Made by a program: the position numbers and the translations under genes. The notes below the pieces were generated by a model. That model had not been told where the DNA came from and made no database searches. It worked only from the letters and a program-made list of their open reading frames with translations. A DNA stretch of 7,531 bases. It comes from CBFIJI01 sp965662885 (lineage in GTDB: Bacteria > Bacteroidota > Bacteroidia > Flavobacteriales > Flavobacteriaceae). This document shows, piece after piece, positions 1 to 5,457 of the stretch. The stretch is from the NCBI GenBank assembly GCA_965662885.1, contig CBFIJI010000099.1, positions 1 to 7,531 of the forward strand. Direction: 5' to 3'. Every line of letters begins with the position of its first letter. The stretch's first letter is position 1.

Positions 1-463
1 CCACAAACAAACGTTCTTTCCAAGTGGGCCAAGCAGCATCAGGGAAATGGTTAATATCCTTTTCGCAAGGAATAAATTCAGTAGGACTTAAAAACTGTTT
101 TTGATAACGTACAACTTGCTCCGAAGCAACATAATCCGCAAGACACAAGGTAGGTAGTAGCTTACCCGATGAACGGGATATTTCGATATCAACCTCCCAA
201 ACCACATGTAAAATTACTTGATCGTAAGCGGGATCTTGATGATGCCGATGATGATACCAAGAGGATGATTTTAAATGAATTTCAACAGGACCATTCCATA
301 ATAAATCACCGATTCGAACCCGAGCATTTAAAAAGTCAGGCCCCGAATGATGATTAAGGGTTCCTGGAGATTCAACATGAATAGGCAAACCTGATGTTGA
401 TTGCAATTGAGTTAAATCAAACTTTTGAAAACGCCATATAAAGTGCAGAAAATCTTCTTTCAT
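1..463 (-). CDS. DUF2851 family protein, N-terminal part (runs off the left edge)
   Basis: The reading frame opens with ATG at 463-461 on the - strand and stays open for 154 codons to the window edge, so the C-terminal part is missing. It begins MKEDFLHFIWRFQKF and carries conserved-looking blocks HHSGPDFLNAR (residues 38-48), NGPVEIHLKSSSWYHH (57-72) and DPAYDQVILHVVWE (77-90). I recognise these from memory as the signature of DUF2851, a family common in Bacteroidota whose members are, as I recall, somewhat over 400 residues. No function is established to my knowledge. No signal peptide or membrane segment is visible. The start lies 44 nt after the rhodanese stop on the same strand, and I see no TAnnTTTG promoter in that gap, so the two genes are probably co-transcribed. 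The D43...E61-I-H63 spacing loosely recalls a PD-(D/E)XK nuclease core, but that is only inference. The family call is fairly secure; the function is unknown. Confidence 0.85.
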   Translation of the reverse strand, partial: MKEDFLHFIWRFQKFDLTQLQSTSGLPIHVESPGTLNHHSGPDFLNARVRIGDLLWNGPVEIHLKSSSWYHHRHHQDPAYDQVILHVVWEVDIEISRSSGKLLPTLCLADYVASEQVVRYQKQFLSPTEFIPCEKDINHFPDAAWPTWKERLFV

Positions 464-507
464 ATTTTGATTTGGGGAATAAAAAATTAAGGACTTTGGT
501 GGTTAAA

Positions 508-813
508 CTACACCACGGCACCTTTCCATTCAAGAATACCTCCAATCAAATTATAGGTGGTATCTAATCCTTCTTGTTTCATCAACATACACGCTTGGGC
601 GCTTCGTGCACCTGAACGGCAATAGACAAAATAGCTTTTAGAAGTATCGAGTTGTGAAAGACCTTCCATAAATCCATGAGGATCTTGAATATTCAATAGC
701 TCTGCATTGGGAATATGTCCATCCTCAAATTCTGCTTCAGAACGTACATCGAGAATAACAACATCCGAAAGTTCTTTCTGTTTCGCCACCCAATCTTCTT
801 GTGATAAATCCAT
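508..813 (-). CDS. Single-domain rhodanese-like protein
   Basis: This is a 101-residue cytoplasmic rhodanese (sulfurtransferase-type) domain standing alone. Visible motifs are VILDVRSEAEFEDGHIPNA (residues 18-36), FVYCRSGARSAQA (62-74) with the presumed catalytic Cys65 at the head of the CRSGAR loop, and a C-terminal YNLIGGILEWKG (87-98) typical of the fold. The six-residue active loop matches thiosulfate sulfurtransferase (GlpE/PspE-like) proteins rather than Cdc25-type phosphatases. The actual sulfur donor and acceptor cannot be read from sequence. An in-frame ATG at 846-844 would add 11 residues. I prefer the ATG at 813-811 because a good -7 box (828-835) lies between the two, so a transcript from that promoter would not contain the upstream ATG, and because MDLSQEDW resembles the usual N terminus of flavobacterial homologues. 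The next gene on this strand is DUF2851, 44 nt downstream. Confidence 0.9.
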   Translation of the reverse strand: MDLSQEDWVAKQKELSDVVILDVRSEAEFEDGHIPNAELLNIQDPHGFMEGLSQLDTSKSYFVYCRSGARSAQACMLMKQEGLDTTYNLIGGILEWKGAVV

Positions 814-827
814 AATTAAATTTTTTT

Positions 828-859
828 CAAAGGTACAAACCTTCAATTAAGCAAACAAA
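828..859 (-). promoter_or_regulatory. Bacteroidota-type promoter for the rhodanese gene
   Basis: Read on the - strand, TACCTTTG at 835-828 matches the TAnnTTTG -7 consensus of Bacteroidota perfectly. A TTTG at 859-856 provides the -33 element with a 20-nt spacer, inside the usual range. Only 14 nt separate the -7 box from the preferred ATG at 813, so the 5' leader would be about 10 nt. No Shine-Dalgarno is present, as is usual for this phylum. This placement excludes the longer start at 846. Confidence 0.75.
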
Positions 860-900
860 CCAAGAAACTCGCTTTAAAATATCAGAAAAATCAATCTTCC
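860..900. other. Spacer between divergent promoters
   Basis: This AT-rich stretch of about 40 bp separates the - strand rhodanese promoter from the + strand trp promoter. I see no reading frame, inverted repeat or recognisable operator in it. If a trans-acting regulator bound here it could affect both transcription units, but nothing in the sequence demonstrates one. Confidence 0.5.
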
Positions 901-931
901 TTTTAAAAAATAACTTTTTCAACTATATTTG
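901..931 (+). promoter_or_regulatory. Promoter of the trp operon
   Basis: TATATTTG at 924-931 is a perfect match to the Bacteroidota -7 consensus TAnnTTTG. The -33 region is poor: TTTT at 901-904, with a 19-nt spacer, is the best counterpart to TTTG or TTG. Only 4 nt lie between the -7 box and the ATG of the leader peptide at 936, so transcription should begin at or very near that ATG. This is the only strong promoter I see upstream of trpE. Confidence 0.72.
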
Positions 932-935
932 TTCT

Positions 936-983
936 ATGAATTTTAAATCACGTATTAAGAGTTGGTGGAACACTTTGGATTAA
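936..983 (+). CDS. trpL: trp operon leader peptide with tandem Trp codons
   Basis: This 15-codon frame encodes MNFKSRIKSWWNTLD and ends in TAA. Two consecutive TGG codons (963-968, residues 10 and 11) lie near its end. Trp is rare, so adjacent TGG codons in a very short frame just downstream of a promoter and upstream of an intrinsic terminator and trpE are the classic signature of an attenuator leader peptide. The peptide is presumably not functional as a protein; ribosome position on it senses charged tRNA-Trp. Codons 5-6 (TCA CGT) contain most of the ATCACG element that pairs with CGTGAT at 989-994, and the stop codon sits 5 nt before that region, so a ribosome terminating here would cover it. 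No Shine-Dalgarno is present and the predicted transcript start is almost at the ATG, so initiation may be leaderless. Confidence 0.85.
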   Translation: MNFKSRIKSWWNTLD

Positions 984-1033
984 TCCTTCGTGATCATGCA
1001 ACCGAAATATATTTTAAAGGCTTGTCATCACGA
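947..1033 (+). promoter_or_regulatory. trp attenuator: alternative RNA pairings (anti-antiterminator and antiterminator)
   Basis: Segment 1, ATCACG at 947-952 inside the leader peptide, is exactly complementary to segment 2, CGTGAT at 989-994. Segment 2 is equally complementary to segment 3, ATCACG at 1027-1032, which forms the loop and first stem base of the terminator hairpin. The 2:3 pairing extends to 7 bp (988-994 with 1027-1033) and can be prolonged by 998-1003 with 1019-1025 around a bulged C1021, which uses up the left arm of the terminator. Expected logic: stalling at Trp codons 963-968 covers segment 1, so 2:3 forms and transcription continues. With ample Trp the ribosome reaches the stop at 981-983, masks segment 2, and the terminator forms. 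With no translation, 1:2 forms and the terminator also forms. I believe this corresponds to the Bacteroid-trp leader class described by comparative genomics; that match is from memory. Confidence 0.8.
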
Positions 1034-1045
1034 CAAGCCTTTTTT
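1016..1045 (+). terminator. Intrinsic terminator of the trp leader
   Basis: GGCTTGTC (1019-1026) and GACAAGCC (1032-1039) form a perfect 8-bp stem around a 5-nt loop ATCAC. AAA at 1016-1018 can extend the stem by pairing with the first three of the six T residues at 1040-1045. This is a textbook Rho-independent terminator. There is no + strand gene upstream other than the leader peptide, so its role is attenuation of trpE-A. It ends 11 nt before the trpE ATG. Confidence 0.92.
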
Positions 1046-1056
1046 AATTGTAACCT

Positions 1057-2469
1057 ATGAAAGAAAAGAAAACTATTTTTAAACTTCATTCTGTTCACAA
1101 GAAAATCCTTGCCGACACGCTCACACCAGTTAGTGTCTATCTAAAAATAAGAGATCAATTTCCACACAGTTTACTGTTGGAAAGCAGTGACTATGATGTC
1201 AATACCAACAACTTTTCCTACATCTGTTGTAATCCCATTGCCTCCATCAGTATTCAAAACGGAACGGTAAACTATCTATTTCCAGATGGAAGTCGTCATG
1301 AACTCCAATTAACTCCTGAAGTCAGTGTACCAGAATTAATTCATGAATTTTCTACTCAATTTGAAGCGTCTAACTACCCCTTTAAGTTTATCAGTAATGG
1401 TTTATTTGGTTATGTTGCACACGATGCTGTGAAGCATTTTGAAAACATCAACCTTCGAGAAGGAAAGGAAAATCTTGACATTCCAGAAATCTACTATGCG
1501 GTTTATCAAAACATCATAGCCATTAGTTTATTTAATCATGAAGCCCATCTATTTTCTCACGGTATCAATCAAGAAAATAATCTAGCCGAAATTGAAAAAT
1601 TGCTAAGAGGAGACAATATTGCGACCTATAACTTCAAAAAAACAGGAGATAAAAAATCCAATTTAACCGACGCAGAATTCCTAGAATTTGTTGAAAAAGG
1701 AAAAACACATTGTCATCGAGGAGATGTTTTTCAGCTGGTGTTGTCCCGACGATTTTCACAAGGCTTTAGTGGAGATGAATTCAATGTCTATCGTACCTTG
1801 CGATCCATTAATCCTTCTCCTTACCTCTTCTTTTTTGATTATGGAGATTTTAAAATTTTCGGTAGTTCTCCTGAAGCTCAACTGATTGTCGAAGAAGGAA
1901 AAGCGGAAATCCATCCAATTGCAGGAACTTTTAGACGCACTGGAGACGACCAACAAGATGCAGCAGAAGCGGAGCGCTTAGCTAAAGACCCCAAAGAAAA
2001 TAGCGAGCACATCATGTTAGTGGATTTAGCTCGAAATGATTTAAGCCGAAATGGTAAAGAAGTCATCGTGGAAAAAAATCGAGAAATTCAATTCTTTTCC
2101 CACGTTATTCATTTAGTCTCTAAAGTAACAGGGAGATTAAAGTCAGGAGCCAAGACCTTTCAAGTTGTTGCTGACACCTTTCCAGCAGGAACTCTCAGTG
2201 GAGCTCCCAAGCACAAGGCTCTGCAACTCATCGATCGCTATGAAAATACCCAGCGCGACTTTTATGGAGGAGCATTGGGTTATATGGATTTTAAAGGCAA
2301 TTTTAATCATTGTATCGTTATTCGCTCTTTTTTAAGTAAAAATCAACAATTGCATTATCAAGCCGGTGCGGGTATCGTAGCAAAATCAGAACCCACAAAC
2401 GAACTCAATGAAGTCTATAATAAATTAGGAGCCTTAGACAAAGCCTTGAGTTTAGCTGAAAAATTATAA
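1057..2469 (+). CDS. trpE: Anthranilate synthase component I
   Basis: This 470-residue protein converts chorismate and ammonia (supplied by TrpG) to anthranilate plus pyruvate, the first committed step of tryptophan synthesis, in the cytoplasm. The N-terminal domain has LLLESSD (39-45), which contains the LLES Trp-binding motif. The C-terminal chorismate-binding domain (from about residue 205) shows DVFQLVLSRRF (223-233), NPSPYLFFF (252-260), SSPEAQL (270-276), HPIAGT (286-291), EHIMLVDLARNDLSR (317-331) and FPAGTLSGAPK (375-385), then FYGGALGY (402-409) and a GAGIVAKSEP block (437-446). The LLES and NPSPY motifs are the known tryptophan feedback sites, so feedback inhibition is predicted. 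The domain set and trp context favour TrpE over PabB or a salvage isochorismate enzyme. The start is the ATG 11 nt after the leader terminator; no Shine-Dalgarno is visible. Length is normal for Bacteroidota. trpG follows after 4 nt. Confidence 0.97.
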   Translation: MKEKKTIFKLHSVHKKILADTLTPVSVYLKIRDQFPHSLLLESSDYDVNTNNFSYICCNPIASISIQNGTVNYLFPDGSRHELQLTPEVSVPELIHEFSTQFEASNYPFKFISNGLFGYVAHDAVKHFENINLREGKENLDIPEIYYAVYQNIIAISLFNHEAHLFSHGINQENNLAEIEKLLRGDNIATYNFKKTGDKKSNLTDAEFLEFVEKGKTHCHRGDVFQLVLSRRFSQGFSGDEFNVYRTLRSINPSPYLFFFDYGDFKIFGSSPEAQLIVEEGKAEIHPIAGTFRRTGDDQQDAAEAERLAKDPKENSEHIMLVDLARNDLSRNGKEVIVEKNREIQFFSHVIHLVSKVTGRLKSGAKTFQVVADTFPAGTLSGAPKHKALQLIDRYENTQRDFYGGALGYMDFKGNFNHCIVIRSFLSKNQQLHYQAGAGIVAKSEPTNELNEVYNKLGALDKALSLAEKL

Positions 2470-2473
2470 AAAA

Positions 2474-3037
2474 ATGAAAAAGATTTTTGTCATCGATAAT
2501 TACGACTCCTTCACCTACAATCTTGTCCACTATTTGGAAGATTTGGGGGGTGAGGTAAGGGTTAAAAGAAATGACTGTTTTGACCTTGAAGAACCAGAGG
2601 CCTTTGACTATATACTGCTTTCTCCAGGGCCTGGTATTCCTGATGAAGCTGGGAATCTCAAAGCTGCTATAGAACGCTATGCACCCACCAAAAAAATACT
2701 GGGAATCTGTTTAGGACATCAAGCCATAGGGGAAGTTTTTGGAGCAACCCTAATCAACCTACCAACGGTTTTCCATGGGGTAGCAACGCCCATAACAACT
2801 GTGGTGGATGACCCCCTCTTCCAAGGGCTTCCCAAAACATTTGACGTAGGTCGATATCATTCGTGGGTGGTTCAAACGCCGCTTCCCGAAGATTTAATTG
2901 CCACCTCCTTTGATGAGAACCAACAATTGATGTCCCTAAAACACAAAACCTATGAACTCCAGGCCGTTCAATACCATCCCGAATCCATACTCACCCCATG
3001 GGGAAAAAAAATATTAGAAAATTGGATTAATAGCTAA
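2474..3037 (+). CDS. trpG: Anthranilate synthase component II (glutamine amidotransferase)
   Basis: This 187-residue class I glutamine amidotransferase hydrolyses glutamine and passes ammonia to TrpE. Motifs in order are DNYDSFTYNL (8-17), LLSPGPGIPDEAG (48-60), GICLGHQAIGE (77-87) with nucleophile Cys79, the HGVATP segment (101-106), GRYHSW (126-131), and QYHPESILTP (166-175) with His168 and Glu170 completing the catalytic triad. The full triad is present, so the protein should be active. It is a stand-alone subunit, not fused to TrpD as in enteric bacteria. The ATG lies 4 nt after the trpE stop in an A-run. In some bacteria a single such subunit also serves 4-amino-4-deoxychorismate synthase (PabA role); that possibility cannot be excluded here. 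trpD begins 3 nt after its stop. Confidence 0.96.
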   Translation: MKKIFVIDNYDSFTYNLVHYLEDLGGEVRVKRNDCFDLEEPEAFDYILLSPGPGIPDEAGNLKAAIERYAPTKKILGICLGHQAIGEVFGATLINLPTVFHGVATPITTVVDDPLFQGLPKTFDVGRYHSWVVQTPLPEDLIATSFDENQQLMSLKHKTYELQAVQYHPESILTPWGKKILENWINS

Positions 3038-3040
3038 ACC

Positions 3041-4036
3041 ATGAAAGCCATTCTCAACCGATTAACCCATCACGAAACCCTTGAAAAGGAAGAAGCTGCA
3101 ACTATTTTGACCCATATAGCAGAAGGAGCTTACAATCCGAGTCAAATCGCCTCCTTCCTAACAGTATTTATGATGCGTAGTATTACTTTAGAAGAATTAG
3201 AAGGCTTCAGAGAAGCCCTATTAAAGCTATGTATTGCTATTGATTTAAGTGAATTTTCACCTATTGACCTTTGCGGTACTGGAGGCGATGGTAAAGACAC
3301 TTTTAACATTTCTACCTTAGCCTCTTTTGTTACTGCTGGTGCTGGGGTTAAAGTAGCAAAACACGGTAATTATGGGGTGTCTTCAGGTTGTGGTTCCAGT
3401 AATGTTTTAGAACACCTAGGGATAAAATTTTCCAACGATGCCGATTTTCTAAAACGCTGTATTGATCAAGCAGGGATTTGTAACCTCCACGCCCCCCTTT
3501 TTCACCCCGCCATGAAAAACGTTGCACCCATTCGAAGAGAATTGGGCGTAAAAACATTTTTTAATATGCTGGGACCCTTAGTCAATCCCGCCTTTCCAAA
3601 GCACCAACTCACAGGGGTTTTTAACTTGGAACTCGCTCGACTTTATGGGTACCTCTTTCAAAAAACCGATCAAAATTTTACCATATTATATGCTTTAGAT
3701 GGTTATGATGAAATCTCATTAACTGGCCCGACAAAAGCCCTTCGGAATTCTGGAGAGTCCCTCCTACATCCCGAAGACTTTGGCGTGTCAAGGCTTCAGC
3801 CCGAAGCAATTGCTGGAGGAGACACTATCCCCTCATCAGCGGCAATTTTCCAAAAAGTTATCGCAGCACAAGGAACGGACGCACAACACGATGTGGTTTG
3901 TGCCAATGCTGCAATGGCGATTGCAACAGCCCTATCCATCTCCCCTCAAGAAGGCTTTGAAAAAGCCAAAGAATCACTTCTGTCTGGAAAAGCATTACAC
4001 GCCCTCACAACCCTTCAAAAACTCAGTGCTCAATGA
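3041..4036 (+). CDS. trpD: Anthranilate phosphoribosyltransferase
   Basis: This 331-residue enzyme transfers the phosphoribosyl group of PRPP to anthranilate, giving N-(5-phosphoribosyl)anthranilate. An N-terminal helical domain (about 1-70, with SQIASFLTVFMMRSIT) precedes the glycosyltransferase family 3 core. Visible motifs are the PRPP-binding CGTGGDGKDTFNIST (78-92), KHGNYGVSSGCGSSNVLE (107-124), HPAMKNVAPIRRELGVKTFF (155-174) with the anthranilate-side Arg165, NMLGPLVNP (175-183), and DGYDEISLTG (220-229), whose Asp223-Glu224 pair binds metal. The KHGN block departs from the common KHGNRSVSS form (Tyr at the Arg position, Gly-Cys-Gly after SS), which I take as lineage variation, not loss of function. 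Length is typical. The stop codon TGA shares ATGA with the trpC start, so the two are probably translationally coupled. Confidence 0.96.
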   Translation: MKAILNRLTHHETLEKEEAATILTHIAEGAYNPSQIASFLTVFMMRSITLEELEGFREALLKLCIAIDLSEFSPIDLCGTGGDGKDTFNISTLASFVTAGAGVKVAKHGNYGVSSGCGSSNVLEHLGIKFSNDADFLKRCIDQAGICNLHAPLFHPAMKNVAPIRRELGVKTFFNMLGPLVNPAFPKHQLTGVFNLELARLYGYLFQKTDQNFTILYALDGYDEISLTGPTKALRNSGESLLHPEDFGVSRLQPEAIAGGDTIPSSAAIFQKVIAAQGTDAQHDVVCANAAMAIATALSISPQEGFEKAKESLLSGKALHALTTLQKLSAQ

Positions 4037-4818
4037 CCATATTAGAAAAAATTATTGCTGATAAAAAACAAGAAGTTGCCGCACGAAAACGGCTTGTTCC
4101 CTCTTCATTTTGGGAAAATACACCCTTATTTGAACTTCCAACAGTATCGCTATCCAAACGTATCCGTAAAAGTCGGTCAGGTATTATTGCAGAACACAAA
4201 CGACGCTCCCCCTCTCGTCCCAATATTAACACCAGTCTCAATGTAGCCGATGTCGCTAGCGGCTATCAAAAGGCAGGAGTGTGTGGTATGTCTGTACTCA
4301 CAGACACTAAATATTTTGGAGGCACCTTAGAAGACCTTATCATGGCGCGTTCAGTTAGTCAATTCCCACTTTTAAGAAAAGAATTCATCATTGATGAATA
4401 CCAACTCATTGAAGCCAAAGCACATGGCGCTGATGTTATTTTGTTAATTGCATCAGTGCTTAGCAGAAAGGAGATAAAACAACTCTCCGAATTTGCGCAA
4501 GGCCTTGAATTAGAAGTACTTCTTGAAGTCCATAATCAAGAAGAATTGGAAAAAGCAATAATGCCCAGTTTGGATTTATTAGGCGTAAATAATCGAAACT
4601 TAAAAACCTTTGAGGTGAATTTAAAAACCAGCAAAGACTTGGTGGTACAAATTCCTGATGAATTTGTAAAAATCTCTGAAAGTGGTATTAGTACAATTTC
4701 CGATATAAAAGAATTACAGGCTGTTGGCTATCAAGGCTTTCTGATTGGCGAAAACTTTATGAAAACAGATAATCCGGGAGCCAGTGCTTCAAATTTTATA
4801 AAAGCCATAGAAGGATGA
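4033..4818 (+). CDS. trpC: Indole-3-glycerol-phosphate synthase
   Basis: This 261-residue TIM-barrel enzyme closes the indole ring by decarboxylating and dehydrating 1-(2-carboxyphenylamino)-1-deoxyribulose 5-phosphate. Residues that align with the catalytic set of characterised enzymes are Glu54 and Lys56 in IIAEHKRRSPS (51-61), Lys116 in LLRKEFIIDEYQ (113-124), Glu165 in VLLEVH (162-167), Asn186 in LLGVNNRNLKTF (182-193), and Glu216 and Ser217 in SESGIS (215-220). The set is complete. The phosphate-binding end is FLIGENFM (236-243). It is monofunctional, unlike the TrpC-TrpF fusion of enterics; trpF is the separate next gene. Both ends overlap neighbours by an ATGA tetranucleotide (4033-4036 with trpD, 4815-4818 with trpF), which fixes the start and suggests coupled translation of trpD, trpC and trpF. 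Confidence 0.97.
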   Translation: MTILEKIIADKKQEVAARKRLVPSSFWENTPLFELPTVSLSKRIRKSRSGIIAEHKRRSPSRPNINTSLNVADVASGYQKAGVCGMSVLTDTKYFGGTLEDLIMARSVSQFPLLRKEFIIDEYQLIEAKAHGADVILLIASVLSRKEIKQLSEFAQGLELEVLLEVHNQEELEKAIMPSLDLLGVNNRNLKTFEVNLKTSKDLVVQIPDEFVKISESGISTISDIKELQAVGYQGFLIGENFMKTDNPGASASNFIKAIEG

Positions 4819-5444
4819 AGTGGAAAATATGTGGAATGCGAAGTCCAGAGAACATACGAGCAGTTGCGGCATTACAACCCGACTATATGGGCTTTATTTT
4901 TTGGGAACATTCCCAGCGCTATGTATCGGAACCCACACCTAAAACTTTAGGAAACATTAAGAAGACAGGGGTTTTTGTAGATGCTTCTAAAGCAACTATA
5001 TCGGCAATAAGTAAGAAACATCAACTTGATGCGCTCCAACTTCATGGAACGGAAAGCCCTGAATTTTGTGAGCAATTACAAAGTTTAAACCTTGAAATCA
5101 TCAAGGCGTTTTCCATCAAGGATACTTTTGACTTTAGTCAGTTAGCGGTTTATGAAGATGTTTGTGATTACTTTTTATTTGACACCAAGGGGAAACTCCC
5201 CGGTGGCAATGGATACACCTTTGATTGGAGCCTTTTAACAGATTACCCATCAAAAAAGCCATTCTTTCTCAGTGGGGGGATTGGCGTACAAGAAATTACG
5301 GCCTTAAAAAAAATACTAAAACTTGATTTACCGCTGTATTGTATTGATGTAAATAGTAAATTTGAAACTCAAGCAGCAATTAAGGATACCGAACAGATTA
5401 AAAAATTTATTACCGCACTTTTTAAAGAAGAGCAACAACCATAA
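4815..5444 (+). CDS. trpF: Phosphoribosylanthranilate isomerase
   Basis: This 209-residue TIM-barrel enzyme performs the Amadori rearrangement of phosphoribosylanthranilate to the aminodeoxyribulose phosphate used by TrpC. The N terminus KWKICGMRSPENI (2-14) contains the catalytic base Cys6. GFIFWEHSQRYV (26-37) includes the conserved Arg35, and FVDASKATI (54-62) and LDALQLHGTESPEFC (71-85) follow. The catalytic acid Asp123 is in YFLFDTKGKLPGGNGYTFDW (119-138), with phosphate-binding SGGIG (153-157) and IDVNSKFET (177-185) near the end. The last motif has Lys-Phe where many homologues have Gly-Val, probably normal for this lineage. It starts at the ATG overlapping the trpC stop. The C-terminal tail is short and charged. 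trpB follows after a 13-nt gap with no new promoter visible. Confidence 0.96.
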   Translation: MKWKICGMRSPENIRAVAALQPDYMGFIFWEHSQRYVSEPTPKTLGNIKKTGVFVDASKATISAISKKHQLDALQLHGTESPEFCEQLQSLNLEIIKAFSIKDTFDFSQLAVYEDVCDYFLFDTKGKLPGGNGYTFDWSLLTDYPSKKPFFLSGGIGVQEITALKKILKLDLPLYCIDVNSKFETQAAIKDTEQIKKFITALFKEEQQP

Positions 5445-5457
5445 AATAACTAATCGT

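Noticed and set aside
169..357. + strand open frame of 62 codons
   Set aside because: It lies antisense to the well-supported DUF2851 frame, and its translation has no recognisable motif.
814..846. Upstream ATG giving an 11-residue extension of the rhodanese
   Set aside because: The extension overlaps a consensus -7 promoter element for the same gene and is not homologue-like, so it is unlikely to be transcribed.
977..986. Perfect 10-bp palindrome GGATTAATCC across the trpL stop codon, considered as an operator
   Set aside because: It is short, lies downstream of the promoter, and is explained by the leader-peptide end and stop codon. It resembles no operator I know. A weak 3-bp hairpin is all it could form.
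1688..2066. Open frames on both strands inside trpE (1688-1885 +, 1756-1956 -, 1878-2066 -)
   Set aside because: They are shadows of the chorismate-binding domain coding sequence with no plausible protein character.
3348..4246. Open frames inside trpD and trpC (3348-3557 -, 3780-4061 +, 4023-4241 -, 4055-4246 +)
   Set aside because: All overlap strongly supported genes in other frames and show no motifs.
5362..5457. Upstream in-frame ATG adding 32 residues to TrpB
   Set aside because: The extension lies almost entirely within trpF in another frame, is basic and low-complexity, and the usual TrpB N terminus begins at 5458.
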